The notes below the pieces were generated by a model. That model did no database searches. It saw only the letters and a list, made by a program, of their open reading frames with translations, and was not told the DNA's origin. Positions 8,128 through 16,577 of a stretch of DNA of 64,000 nt are shown here, piece by piece. The stretch is from assembly GCF_047549485.1 (NCBI RefSeq), contig NZ_CP180191.1, positions 2,046,001 to 2,110,000 of the forward strand, written 5' to 3'. A program made the position numbers and the translations under genes. The number at the start of each line of letters is the position of its first letter. Position 1 is the first letter of the stretch. The DNA is from Piscinibacterium candidicorallinum (lineage in GTDB: Bacteria; Pseudomonadota; Gammaproteobacteria; Burkholderiales; Burkholderiaceae_C).

Positions 8128-9636
8128 TCAAGCCGCGACGTGCCGCAACGCCGCCTGCATCGCACGGTCGGTGCCTGCGGCCAGGTCGCGCGCGGTGCGT
8201 ACAGCAAGCACGTCGGGCGAGTAGCCGGCATCGGGCGGGTTGCCCGGCGCGAAGTAGCCGATCAGGGGAATGTCCGCCTCAATCTGCGTGGCGGGCAGGG
8301 TCATGAAGAAGAAGGCCCCGCCGTTGATGCCGCGCTGGTTGCCGCCGGTGGGCTCGCCAATGAGCGTGGCCAGCCGATGGCGGCGCACGATGCCGTTGAA
8401 GCGGAAGGTGGCCGAGTGGTTCGCAGCGTCCACCAGCACCGCGGTGCGCCCGGTGAACCGCGGGCCCTTGGGCTCGATGCGGTCGCTCGTGTCGGACTCG
8501 CGCTTCAGATGCAGGAAGCCCTCTCGGCCCCCGGTGGGGGGTTCAGGCTCGGCGTCCTTGCCCAGGGTGCGGAAACTCCGGTCCCAAGTGCTCATATAGG
8601 GCACGAGGTCGGCGGGCACCTCGCGAAAGCGAACGAGGCGCCGCGGGCTCTGCACCTCGATGGGCGCATCGATCAGGCGGGCGAGGATCTCATCGCCGCA
8701 GTCCAGCCCGCCTTCATTGCCGCGCAGGTCGATGATGAGGCCACGCGCCTTCTCGCTGGCCAGCTGCTTGAAGACGCCGTCCAGCCAGGCTTTCCAGTCC
8801 CAGCGCGTGTTGTAGACCGCCCAGCCGGGCATGGTGAGGGTGCCGACGCCCTGGGCGTTGATGGCGAAGGTCCAGCCCACGGGGGTACCGGCGTCTTTCA
8901 GGCGGGCCGCATCCGCCTGGCGCTGGTTCTGGTGCTGGGTCTTGCGCGCAGCGGCGTCCATGGCGGGCAGCTCCAGCGTGCGCCGGCTGCCGTCCGGGCG
9001 GCGAGCCAACACCCGGTGCACGGACTGCGCCGGGTGCAGCAGGCCGTGGAAGACATCGAAGGTCTCGATCTCATCGGCGCCGTCCGCACTCAGCAGACCG
9101 GGTTGCATGACATTGTTGTTGCCATCCACGCGCACCAGCGGCACGAGCTGCGCGAGCAGTGCAGACGCACTCTGGCCGTTCAGACTTTCGATCACGCTGC
9201 CGCGCGGGATGTCGGCCGCATGCGCGAGGCCGTCCGTGACCACCATCTCGCCACCAATCCATGCAAAGCGCAGCGGCAGGATGTTGCGCCCTGCAAAGAG
9301 CGCCTGCTTGGTGGTTGCTGGCTGGTTGTAGAAGTTCAGGTAGGTGTGACCGCAGCGGATGCTGGCCAGCAGCGCAGACAGATCCAGGTAGGCCTGCGCC
9401 AGCGTCTTGGGTTCACGGAAGCGCTGGTCCAGCGCATCGAAGCGCGCCGCCATCTGCGCCGGGCTGTTGTAGCGGTACAGACCGGGATGCAGGGTCTCGA
9501 AGGCGCGGCGCAGCAGGGCAAGGTCGCTGCGCATAGCGTCTGGCGTGAGCAGCGGGTCCGGGGTCTGAGCAAAGCCGGGCGCAGCGCACAGTGCCGCCAG
9601 GGCGCCGCCGGCTTGAAGGAAGGTTCTGCGCTGCAT
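8128..9636 (-). CDS. S41-family peptidase, exported
   Basis: 502 residues starting MQRRTFLQAGGALAALCAA, a Tat-like or Sec signal ending near PGFAQ. The C-terminal half carries the S41 tail-specific-protease core: GLIIDLRGNEGGLDCGDEI, then VLVDAANHSATFRFNG, whose Ser is the likely nucleophile, then GEPTGGNQRGINGGAFFF. The usual catalytic Lys of CtpA-type enzymes is not obvious after the Ser, so it may be a tricorn/IRBP-like S41 subtype. The middle has a PDZ-like segment (GSVIESLNGQSASALL). ATG at 9636 fits the signal; a longer frame upstream lacks one. Probably periplasmic; substrate unknown. Confidence 0.85.
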   Translation of the reverse strand: MQRRTFLQAGGALAALCAAPGFAQTPDPLLTPDAMRSDLALLRRAFETLHPGLYRYNSPAQMAARFDALDQRFREPKTLAQAYLDLSALLASIRCGHTYLNFYNQPATTKQALFAGRNILPLRFAWIGGEMVVTDGLAHAADIPRGSVIESLNGQSASALLAQLVPLVRVDGNNNVMQPGLLSADGADEIETFDVFHGLLHPAQSVHRVLARRPDGSRRTLELPAMDAAARKTQHQNQRQADAARLKDAGTPVGWTFAINAQGVGTLTMPGWAVYNTRWDWKAWLDGVFKQLASEKARGLIIDLRGNEGGLDCGDEILARLIDAPIEVQSPRRLVRFREVPADLVPYMSTWDRSFRTLGKDAEPEPPTGGREGFLHLKRESDTSDRIEPKGPRFTGRTAVLVDAANHSATFRFNGIVRRHRLATLIGEPTGGNQRGINGGAFFFMTLPATQIEADIPLIGYFAPGNPPDAGYSPDVLAVRTARDLAAGTDRAMQAALRHVAA

Positions 9637-9812
9637 GTCAGGCTCCGTGGTGGGATGCCTGCATCTTGCACGGAGCAACGCACCGCGCACAGCGTGATGG
9701 GCCGGAATGAGGGATTCCGGCTCTGGATCGCGAAAGCGCGGTGACTGTACGGTGACCGCGGGGTGATTGGACGGCGAGGCGGCAGCCTACGCCGCGCTGC
9801 CCTGCCCCGCCC

Positions 9813-10916
9813 TTACTTGCCCTGCACCATGCGCATGATGGAGCCAGCGTCCAGCGTGCGGGACTTCTGCTGGATCTGCGGCATGTACTCAGCCTGCAGC
9901 TTCTTGGCCGGGCCGAGCAGGCTGTCGAAGGTGTCCTTGAGTACGGCGGTGTTCATCTGACGGCCGCCGCCGTAGTACCGCTTTGCGAGCTGCCCCAGGG
10001 CATAGGTGGTGGCAAAGCTCATGGCAATGCCCGTGCCCGCACCGACGATCTTGCCCGCCGTGCGGCCCACGTACTTGCCCACCAACCCGCCCAGCAGCTT
10101 GCGGCCGAACTGCTCCACGTACTGCCCGGCCAGGCCCACGCCGGCCGTGGCAAGGAATTCCTTGACGTGACCCTTGTCCAGCTCCACGCCATGTACCTTG
10201 CCCACGGCATAGACCATTTTCATCTGCATCGGGATGATGGCCATGCTGGCCCAGCTCTGCGGCAGCAGCTCCAGCGCGCCGCAGAGGATGGAATAGTTCA
10301 GGATGCTCTTGTCGAGTTCGGCCTCGCTCACGCTGGGCTGCACGCGCACCACCGGCCCGGCACCGCCGACAGGCGCAGCGGCCACCGGCAGCGCCGCGGG
10401 CGCGGGGACGGAGATCATGGCGCCCGCCAGCGCACCGGCGCCTGCGACAGCGGCCGTTGCCAGCACCGGGCCTGCGCCAAGGCTGGATGCTGCCGGGGCA
10501 GGCGCTGCGGCTGGGGTCTTGACCGGATCATCCAGAAACTGCGCGAAGGCGTCGGCCTGCTGCTCCACGGCCTGGGCCTGGGGCGAGTCCTGCAGACCCA
10601 GCGCAGCCTTGAGTTCTGCAAGGAACTTCTTTTCGCTGGCGCTCTGGCTGCCGTCGGCATCGGCCACGCAGACCGCCATCTCGTAGGCCAGCAGCTTGTG
10701 TTCGGGGCTGCTCAGGGCAGTGACCGCGTCGGCCAGCTTTGCGCGCTTGAGGATGACGTCCTGCACCAGCTTGGGCAGGTCGATGCCCGGGGCGCTGCCG
10801 GCGAGCGAGCTGGCGAGGTCGCGAATGGCCTGCCGCTCGGCGTCGGCCTTGTTGCCGTCAGCCAGGGCGGTGAGCATGGCGATGGTGAGGATGGCTTGCT
10901 GTTCACTGGCTTGCAT
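9813..10916 (-). CDS. TerB-like domain protein with DUF697-like C-terminal region
   Basis: 367 residues. Residues 1-125 resemble a TerB/DUF533-type helical domain (AILTIAMLTALADGNKADAERQAI, AYEMAVCVADADGSQSASEKKFL, with acidic metal-binding-like motifs in both halves). A hydrophobic Ala/Gly-rich linker leads to a C-terminal region of about 140 residues (IIPMQMKMVYAVGKVHGVEL, LATAGVGLAGQYVEQFGRKL). That region looks like the DUF697/YcjF-type membrane-associated domain seen with GTPases. GGAG lies 7 bases before ATG 10916. No ter operon gene is nearby. Domain names are by eye; the C-terminal assignment is tentative. Confidence 0.7.
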   Translation of the reverse strand: MQASEQQAILTIAMLTALADGNKADAERQAIRDLASSLAGSAPGIDLPKLVQDVILKRAKLADAVTALSSPEHKLLAYEMAVCVADADGSQSASEKKFLAELKAALGLQDSPQAQAVEQQADAFAQFLDDPVKTPAAAPAPAASSLGAGPVLATAAVAGAGALAGAMISVPAPAALPVAAAPVGGAGPVVRVQPSVSEAELDKSILNYSILCGALELLPQSWASMAIIPMQMKMVYAVGKVHGVELDKGHVKEFLATAGVGLAGQYVEQFGRKLLGGLVGKYVGRTAGKIVGAGTGIAMSFATTYALGQLAKRYYGGGRQMNTAVLKDTFDSLLGPAKKLQAEYMPQIQQKSRTLDAGSIMRMVQGK

Positions 10917-11279
10917 GGAGGCGCTCCGGCGCAAATGAAGTTGAGATTCGAATGGGCCGCAGGCTAGCGGGGCCGCGGGCTGTGCGGCACGGGGGCAAAC
11001 CCCGGATGCGACGAGCGAGGGACAGCGCGGGATGAAGCGGGTTCCATACCCCGATTCGGAAAGTGAGATTGGCTCTGGTGGCTGACCTCCAGACCAAAAT
11101 GGCTGGAAAGCCGCATGGGACAAGCGGAAACACGCTGGAAGTTCGCCATAGTGTCCAGGGACGAACATGCGCAAGCTGCTCCACCGGCACGAGAGAGCCA
11201 TCTGGCAAGCGCCTGTTTCAGCGGCTCGCCGGGCGCCGAGGGCAACGCTACAGTCGGTCGCACATTCAGGAGGCCGTCC
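10917..11279. other. Divergent 363-base intergenic region holding repeat copy B
   Basis: It separates the TerB-like gene (minus) from the TPR gene (plus). Bases 10917-11065 are GC-rich with no recognisable feature. 11066-11130 is the second copy of the structured repeat. 11131-11279 leads into the TPR gene and ends in its AGGAGG ribosome site. No convincing -35/-10 pair was found. Confidence 0.5.
11066..11130 (+). repeat. Structured dispersed repeat, copy B
   Basis: Same element as copy A. Hairpin 1 here is TCCAG...CTGGA, so one T-A pair of copy A has become C-G on both sides: a compensatory change supporting a real stem. Hairpin 2 (CCGC, loop ATGGGACAA, GCGG) is identical to that in copies D and E. 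Confidence 0.75.
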
Positions 11280-11777
11280 ATGTTCACCATCCCCACCCTA
11301 GCCCGCTCGCTGCTTGTGGCTGTCGCCCTGGCCTGCGCCAGCGCAATCGCCCCGCCGGCCCACGCCATCGGCGCCGAAGAACCGCCGCCCAACATGCCTG
11401 CGGAGAAAACGGACCTCTCGCCCGTTCGAGCGCTGATCAAGCAGGGTGACTACAAGGGCGCCATCGCGCGCCTGAACAAGATGGCCGAGGCCGACAGCAA
11501 GAACGCCGACATCTACAACCTGCTGGGCTACAGCCACCGCAAGAGCGGCAACCTGCAGGCGGCCTTTGCCAACTACAAGACGGCGCTCGACCTGAACCCC
11601 AAGCATCTGGGCGCGCACGAGTACATCGGCGAGGCCTACCTGATGAACAAGCAGCCCGAGCAGGCCGAAAAGCACCTGGCCACTCTGGCGGCGTTGTGCG
11701 GCAAGGGCTGCGAGGAGTATCAGGATCTGGACAAGGCCATCAAGGCCTACCGCAGCAAGAACCGCGCGGCGCGCTGA
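11280..11777 (+). CDS. Exported tetratricopeptide-repeat protein
   Basis: 165 residues with a Sec signal peptide (MFTIPTLARSLLVAVALACA, cleavage near AHAIGA). About two and a half TPR units follow: VRALIKQGDYKGAIARLNKM, ADIYNLLGYSHRKSGNLQAA, and LGAHEYIGEAYLMNKQPEQA. Two cysteines near the C-terminus (LCGKGC) could form a disulfide. AGGAGG lies 7 bases upstream of the ATG. Predicted periplasmic scaffold; no partner is indicated by context. Confidence 0.85.
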   Translation: MFTIPTLARSLLVAVALACASAIAPPAHAIGAEEPPPNMPAEKTDLSPVRALIKQGDYKGAIARLNKMAEADSKNADIYNLLGYSHRKSGNLQAAFANYKTALDLNPKHLGAHEYIGEAYLMNKQPEQAEKHLATLAALCGKGCEEYQDLDKAIKAYRSKNRAAR

Positions 11778-11859
11778 GCCGCCTGCGCGCCAGACGCCCG
11801 CCCCGGGCGCGCAAATACTGCGACGTCCGCCCCGGGTCAATCCCTTGAGCATCCCTGAT

Positions 11860-11950
11860 CCGCACGTCCCCCGTGCGGCGCAAGCCATCTTTCGGTGCTT
11901 GTGAGCCGTGGGCGGCCGCGCGACGCTGCGCGGCACCGTACTTCCGTACG
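11860..11950 (+). promoter_or_regulatory. Three successive hairpins in the leader of the delta-60 gene
   Basis: Perfect stems are CCGCACG/CGTGCGG (11860-11878, 5-base loop), GCCGCGC/GCGCGGC (11915-11934, 6-base loop) and CGTAC/GTACG (11937-11950, TTCC loop). They occupy most of the space between the TPR stop (11777) and the ATG at 11975. None is followed by a T-run, so they are not ordinary terminators. A structured 5' leader is possible. No known riboswitch consensus was recognised. Confidence 0.4.
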
Positions 11951-11974
11951 AACTCACGCTCAGGGAGAACTCGC

Positions 11975-13366
11975 ATGACACCCCCCCGCATCGCCTTGGC
12001 CGCGGCTGCACTCACCGGCCTTGGCCTGCTTGCGCCAGCCATGGCGCAGACCGCCTGCACCGCTGGCACCTTTGACGCTGCATTCGGCCCGGCCAGTACC
12101 GGGGGCTTTGTGCCCGTGGGCGCGCGCCTTGCCTTTGTGCCCAACAGCCCGGGCGGCAACACCGAAGGCCTGGACTACACCGGCACCGGGCAGATCGTCA
12201 CGGGCGCCATTGGCGGGGCCGACGGCCTGGGGTCCGGCATCTTCAACGTGGCGCGCTTGACGGCGGGCGGCAGCCTGGATCTGCCCTACGGCGGCGCTGG
12301 CGTGGTGGCGCCCTTCGGGACACCCAGCGACGTCCCGCTGAGCAGCCTGTCGCAGCAGACCCGCCTGGACGCCAGCGGCAACACGATCGCGGTCCGAGCC
12401 TGGGGGGACCGCATCACGGTGAACCGCTTCAGCCCGGCCGGCCAGCCGGACTTCAACTACGGCGCAAACGGCGCGGCATCGGTCACGCTCACGGTGGTGT
12501 TTCCGCTGCTGGGCCTGAACGTGCTCGCCGACGGCTCGGTGCTGGTCGCCACTACGGCGCTGAACACCCTCAACCAACAGCAGGCCGTGGTGGTGAAGTT
12601 CACGCCGGCCGGCCTGCCGGACAACACCTTTGGGACGGCCGGCATCCAGTGGCTGAGCCCGGTGGTGGTGGGCGGCGGTGCGAGCAATTTGAGCCGTGCC
12701 ACGGATGTGCTGCCGCTGGCTGGCGGGCAGCTGCTGGTGGCCGGCCGCGCCCGGGGCGCACCCGGCCCCTTCAGTGGCTTCATTGCGCGGCTGAACAGCA
12801 ACGGCACGCTGGACACGAGCTTTGGTACGGCAGGCTACGCCGCCTATGACTGGGGCGGGGGCCGCAGCACCCTGGTGCGCAAGCTGGCGCTGCAGTCCGA
12901 CGGCCGGATCATCGCGATCGGCACCGCGCTGGACCTCAGCGGTGCTGGCCTGAACTCGGGCGTGGTCATGCGCGTGCTTGCCAACGGCGCGCTCGATGTC
13001 AGCTACGGCACGGGTGGCCTCACCCAGATCACGGGTCCATTTGGCACGAACCTCTTCAACGTGGCGCTGCAAAGCAACGGCAAGGCCGTGGTCTCGGGCG
13101 CGCAGTTCACTGCGGCCGACTTCAGCACCCAGGCCGGTCTCGTGGCCCGCTTGACGGCCACGGGTGCTCTGGATTCGGCATTCGCCGGCAGCGGCGTTGC
13201 CACCTACAGCGCACCCGGCGCCAGTTCGACCGGCGGCGGGGCGCTCGCCATACGCAGCAACCGGGTCGCTGTCACATCCAACGTGACCTACGGCACGGGC
13301 AACACCAGTCAGTTCGGCACCGTGGTGCTGCGCTACGACATTGGTACCGGCACGGGCTGCCGCTGA
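11975..13366 (+). CDS. Exported delta-60 repeat beta-propeller-like protein
   Basis: 463 residues with a signal peptide (PRIALAAAALTGLGLLAPAMA, cleaved at AQT). The mature part holds about six units of the delta-60 repeat, recognisable by an (R/K)-hydrophobic-x-x-x-G-x-(L/P)-D-x-x-(F/Y)-G core: GQPDFNYGANG, GLPDNTFGTAG, GTLDTSFGTAG, GALDVSYGTGG, GALDSAFAGSG. Each is followed by an LQSDGRIIAIG-like strand. Such repeats are expected to form a surface or periplasmic beta-propeller. GGGAGAA precedes the ATG. The lipoprotein gene starts 9 bases after its stop and is probably co-transcribed. No enzymatic motif seen. Confidence 0.82.
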   Translation: MTPPRIALAAAALTGLGLLAPAMAQTACTAGTFDAAFGPASTGGFVPVGARLAFVPNSPGGNTEGLDYTGTGQIVTGAIGGADGLGSGIFNVARLTAGGSLDLPYGGAGVVAPFGTPSDVPLSSLSQQTRLDASGNTIAVRAWGDRITVNRFSPAGQPDFNYGANGAASVTLTVVFPLLGLNVLADGSVLVATTALNTLNQQQAVVVKFTPAGLPDNTFGTAGIQWLSPVVVGGGASNLSRATDVLPLAGGQLLVAGRARGAPGPFSGFIARLNSNGTLDTSFGTAGYAAYDWGGGRSTLVRKLALQSDGRIIAIGTALDLSGAGLNSGVVMRVLANGALDVSYGTGGLTQITGPFGTNLFNVALQSNGKAVVSGAQFTAADFSTQAGLVARLTATGALDSAFAGSGVATYSAPGASSTGGGALAIRSNRVAVTSNVTYGTGNTSQFGTVVLRYDIGTGTGCR

Positions 13367-13374
13367 CGCGGGGC

Positions 13375-13989
13375 ATGGTCATGCACATGCATCGATCCGT
13401 ACACGCCCTCGGGCAGCGATCGCGCGGCTGCGGGCTTGCGGCGGCTGTGGGCTGGGCTGCTGCACTTCTGCTCACTGCCTGCGGCATGGAGCCCCCAAAG
13501 CCTGCAGCTGCCGCACCGCAGCTGGCCTTTGCGGAGCCTGCAGGCGGGCCGCTGGCGCTGCAGACGGGCAGCAGCCTAGTGCTGGTGTTCGATCAGCCGA
13601 TCGACCCCGGCTCGACCGCGGGCATCCGCCTGCGCGCAGGCGATGCAGACGTGGCCCTGGACGTCCGAACCGTGGGCAATGCGGTCCAGCTCATTGCCCG
13701 CAGCATCGGCACCGGGCCGATCGAACTCCAGGCGGACGGTCTGCGCGGCCGCGACCATGGGGTCCCGGCGGCACCGGTTCGATTGAGTTACCTCGCCGCG
13801 CCCCAAGGCGTGGCGGCGGTTGCGGCCAATGCGCCAACAGCAGCAGCCACCCTGCCGCTGCTGCCCGCGGCGCCGCCAGGCAGTCCGGCGGCTTCAGCAC
13901 GGCCGGCGCCTGCATCGCATGGGGTGCCGGCGCCATACACAGTGCCCGCTCAGGGTGAGCGGGCCGTGCCGCTGCAGGCCGCGCTCTAG
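13375..13989 (+). CDS. Putative lipoprotein with Ig-like (SbsA/Big-type) domain
   Basis: 204 residues with a long basic n-region, hydrophobic core and lipobox LLLTAC near residue 36. The mature domain (GGPLALQTGSSLVLVFDQPI) looks like the start of a bacterial Ig-like SbsA domain. The C-terminal 70 residues are Ala/Pro-rich and low-complexity. ATGs at 13375, 13381 and 13387 are all possible starts. It follows the delta-60 gene closely, suggesting a shared envelope role. Its TAG stop lies within a CTAG shared with the convergent alkB stop. Confidence 0.65.
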   Translation: MVMHMHRSVHALGQRSRGCGLAAAVGWAAALLLTACGMEPPKPAAAAPQLAFAEPAGGPLALQTGSSLVLVFDQPIDPGSTAGIRLRAGDADVALDVRTVGNAVQLIARSIGTGPIELQADGLRGRDHGVPAAPVRLSYLAAPQGVAAVAANAPTAAATLPLLPAAPPGSPAASARPAPASHGVPAPYTVPAQGERAVPLQAAL

Positions 13990-15029
13990 TCAGCTACCCC
14001 GCCATTCACCGCAGGCGTGACCGATGCCGCAGTCTGCACCTTCGCCAGGCGGGGGTGCATCACGGCACGCCACAAGGGCGGCACCCAGGCCAGCAGCACC
14101 ATGGTGGCGTAGCCAAAGGGCAATTGCGGCGCAGCAGGCGTGGCGCGAAGCGCCTCGAAGGGACGCTCCGGGTGGGCGTGATGATCCGCATGGCGCTCGA
14201 GGTTGAACAGGAAGGCATTGGAGAGCCATTGATCACCGTCCCAGCTGTGGGCATGCGCGACCGGCTGGCCGCGCTCTCGCGTCAGGCCGTAGTGCTCCAG
14301 ATAGTTGGTGGTTTCGAGCAGCAGCACGGCAATCAGCGCCTGCAGCACCCAGAAGACCAGCCCGGCCCAGCCGGCCAGCACACAGGCCAGCGCAGCGTAA
14401 GCGGCCGAGAGCGCCGTGAGCTGCCAGACACGGTCATGCAGTACCGACAGGCCGCGATGCTCGCGGCGCATCACTTCAAGCTTGAGCGCGTGGGCGAAGC
14501 TGCCGTATAGCGACCGGACCCAGAAGGCGTAGACGTTTTCGCCAAAGCGCGCGGTTGCCGGGTCGTCGCGGGTGCCGATCCGCACGTGATGCCCGCGGTT
14601 GTGTTCGATATAAAAGTGGCCGTAGCCCACCAGCGCCAGGCCGATCTGCGCCAGACCGCGATCCAGGCGGCCCGGCCGATGGCCCATCTCGTGCGCGGCG
14701 GTGATGCCGATGCCACCGGTGGCTGTGCCGACGCTGGCCGCAAGCAGGAGCAGTGCGGCTGGTGACAGCTCGGGCGCCACGCTCACTCCCCAGATCACCA
14801 GCGCATACAGGCCCGGCACCGTGACACGCGGCAGCCAGGCCACCCAGCTGCGTTGGACATTGGTGCTGGCTGCGGGTGCAGACCAGCTTGGGCGCGGGCC
14901 GATCAGCGCATCCAGCAGCGGCAGAACGGCGTAGACCAGCAGCAGCGTCATCCAGGGCAGACCCTTCTGGAACCAATGCCAGGGTCCGATGATCAGCAGC
15001 AGCGCCAGCAGGAAGCGAAGTCCGTTCAT
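13986..15029 (-). CDS. alkB: AlkB-type membrane di-iron monooxygenase
   Basis: 347 residues with six hydrophobic segments. All AlkB histidine signatures are present: HEMGHR, EHNRGHHVRI followed by DDPATAR, NYLEHYGL, and LERHADHHAHP. The enzyme hydroxylates terminal methyl groups of alkanes or related hydrocarbons in the inner membrane, receiving electrons from rubredoxin. It is shorter than the roughly 400-residue reference enzymes because the N-terminus is trimmed, and it has no fused rubredoxin. No rubredoxin or rubredoxin reductase gene is adjacent. A XylM-like substrate range is an alternative. Confidence 0.87.
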   Translation of the reverse strand: MNGLRFLLALLLIIGPWHWFQKGLPWMTLLLVYAVLPLLDALIGPRPSWSAPAASTNVQRSWVAWLPRVTVPGLYALVIWGVSVAPELSPAALLLLAASVGTATGGIGITAAHEMGHRPGRLDRGLAQIGLALVGYGHFYIEHNRGHHVRIGTRDDPATARFGENVYAFWVRSLYGSFAHALKLEVMRREHRGLSVLHDRVWQLTALSAAYAALACVLAGWAGLVFWVLQALIAVLLLETTNYLEHYGLTRERGQPVAHAHSWDGDQWLSNAFLFNLERHADHHAHPERPFEALRATPAAPQLPFGYATMVLLAWVPPLWRAVMHPRLAKVQTAASVTPAVNGGVAD

Positions 15030-15156
15030 TCGCTTGTTATACGGTGGCTTTCCCCAAGGGCCAATGATCCACCTGCTGCGGATGCGTGCGGCACAATGCC
15101 AGCACCTTCAACACCTGCCGCCAGCGAGCCGCGGGCTCTCCCAAGCATTCAAGACC

Positions 15157-15744
15157 ATGAGCACACTGGACCAAGCCGCCCTGGACACCCTGTTCTTCAA
15201 CGCCCGCACCCACAACGGCTGGCAAGACCGGCCCGTGGATGACGCACTGCTCAAGCGCCTGTTCGACACGCTCAAGTGGGGCCCGACGAGCGCCAACTGC
15301 TCGCCGCTGCGCATCCAGTTCGTCAAGAGCGATGCCGCCAAGGCGCGTCTGGTGCCCCTGGTGATGCAAGGTAACCAGGAGAAGGTGCGAACCGCACCCG
15401 TGACGGCCATCCTGGGCATGGACATGGCGTTCTACGAGCAGCTGCCCAAACTCTTTCCGCACACCGATGCGCGCAGCTGGTTTGCGGGCAACGAGGAAGT
15501 CATCCGCAGCACCGCGTTTCGCAACAGCAGCCTGCAGGGCGGCTACTTCATCCTCGCCGCAAGGGCGCTGGGCCTGGACTGTGGGCCGATGAGCGGATTT
15601 GATGCGGCCAAGGTCGACGCCGAGTTCTGGGGCGGCACTACGGTCAAGACCAACTTTGTCTGTAGCCTGGGCTACGGGGACCCGGCCAAGCTCTTTGGCC
15701 GCAGCCCCCGATTTGAATTCGACGAGGTGTGCAAGATCGTCTGA
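15157..15744 (+). CDS. rutE: RutE/HadB-type nitroreductase (malonic semialdehyde reductase family)
   Basis: 195 residues, the family's usual length. Typical segments are ARTHNGWQDRPVDDALLKRL, LKWGPTSANCSPLRIQFV, RNSSLQGGYFILAARALGLD, CGPMSGFD, and the C-terminal VCSLGYGDPAKLFGRSPR. These are FMN-dependent, NAD(P)H-using reductases. RutE reduces malonic semialdehyde at the end of Rut pyrimidine catabolism, but no other rut gene is near, so here it may be a general aldehyde or nitro reductase. It diverges from alkB across 127 bases. Confidence 0.85.
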   Translation: MSTLDQAALDTLFFNARTHNGWQDRPVDDALLKRLFDTLKWGPTSANCSPLRIQFVKSDAAKARLVPLVMQGNQEKVRTAPVTAILGMDMAFYEQLPKLFPHTDARSWFAGNEEVIRSTAFRNSSLQGGYFILAARALGLDCGPMSGFDAAKVDAEFWGGTTVKTNFVCSLGYGDPAKLFGRSPRFEFDEVCKIV

Positions 15745-15765
15745 TCGCGGTAGGCGGGCTGGTGA

Positions 15766-15832
15766 CCCCGTGATCGGGGGATTCGCCCGCTCGCGGGCCG
15801 GATCGACACTCCGGGGGTTCTTTCCGCCCCGG
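15766..15832 (+). promoter_or_regulatory. Three stacked hairpins directly before an unknown gene
   Basis: Perfect stems are CCCCG/CGGGG (15766-15779, TGAT loop), GCCCGC/GCGGGC (15785-15798, 2-base loop) and CCGGGG/CCCCGG (15811-15832). The 3' arm of the last overlaps the GGGAG ribosome site at 15831-15835, just before ATG 15841, so it could mask translation initiation. The first stem could also end rutE transcription, but no T-run follows. Confidence 0.42.
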
Positions 15833-15840
15833 GAGCAACC

Positions 15841-16449
15841 ATGCCGATCTTCACCAAGTACCTCACTGCCGAAGGCTTCAACAAGAGCGTCAATACCCTG
15901 AGCGACTACATGGCAGGCGTCCTCGCCTGCCTGCAGGGCCGCGTGGGTGGCGAGCCGCTGTACCGCACCCGCGTGCCCATGCTCAACACGCGGATGTCCG
16001 AATGGCTGGGGCAACGCAAACTCGGGCCGCGCAAGACCGAGAAGATGGTCGCGCTCGGCGGCGAAGGCGATCAGTTCATCCAGTTTGCAGACCAGCTCGT
16101 TGAAGAGACCATCAATGCCGTCCTGCCTGCTCCGCCGCGCGCACCGCAGAACATCAGCTTCACGCAGATCCCGACGGGCAAACTCGTCTACGGCAGCACG
16201 CGAGTGCAGGGGCTGGTCACCGCGGACGCGAACATCAAGACCAAGATCGCGTCGGTGTATTCCATGGGCAAGACCTACACCGGCCACGGCCCCACGATCA
16301 GCCTCGGCATGGGCGCCCTGCACTGCCACGTCGGCAACGGTGACGGCATCGGCTTCAAGTGGGTTGCCGACGTCCTGCACATTCTGGCGTGGGGCCAGAA
16401 AAGCGACTCGGCAGGCGCCGGAACGTCCGGCTACAAGTGGACGACTTGA
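15841..16449 (+). CDS. Conserved-looking hypothetical protein
   Basis: 202 residues, no signal peptide, no clear membrane segment. It opens MPIFTKYLTAEGFNKSVNTL and contains VPMLNTRMSEWLGQRKLGPR, a helical acidic stretch, and a Gly/His-rich C-terminal part (YTGHGPTISLGMGALHCHVG). The ATG follows GGGAGCAACC. I do not recognise a family. Position between rutE and the convergent rlmB gives no functional hint. The hairpin leader upstream is unusual. Codon usage looks native. Confidence 0.7.
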   Translation: MPIFTKYLTAEGFNKSVNTLSDYMAGVLACLQGRVGGEPLYRTRVPMLNTRMSEWLGQRKLGPRKTEKMVALGGEGDQFIQFADQLVEETINAVLPAPPRAPQNISFTQIPTGKLVYGSTRVQGLVTADANIKTKIASVYSMGKTYTGHGPTISLGMGALHCHVGNGDGIGFKWVADVLHILAWGQKSDSAGAGTSGYKWTT

Positions 16450-16577
16450 AACGGCTTATTCATATGGAAATGACCGAAATCGATCTTATTTGAAGGGTAA
16501 GCTCGGCCAATTTCCGCTTGCATCATGCGAAAATTGGCAAATCTCCATACTCTAAAAATACGTCCGAATTTGACCGA
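16450..16577. repeat. AT-rich intergenic island with 12-bp inverted repeat
   Basis: The whole gap between convergent genes is AT-rich. An inverted repeat GCCAATTTCCGC (16506-16517) / GCGAAAATTGGC (16527-16538) has one mismatch and a 9-base loop. The octamer TCGGCCAA at 16504-16511 recurs in the islands at 38.9 and 62.0 kb. CGTCCGAA near its right end matches the island at 1.2 kb. It may act as a bidirectional terminator, though T-runs are weak. Confidence 0.5.

Noticed and set aside
9637..9812. Possible small gene or terminator in the gap before the S41 peptidase gene
   Set aside because: Only a GGTGACTGTACGGTGACC-like tandem phrase is visible, with no T-run or ribosome site.
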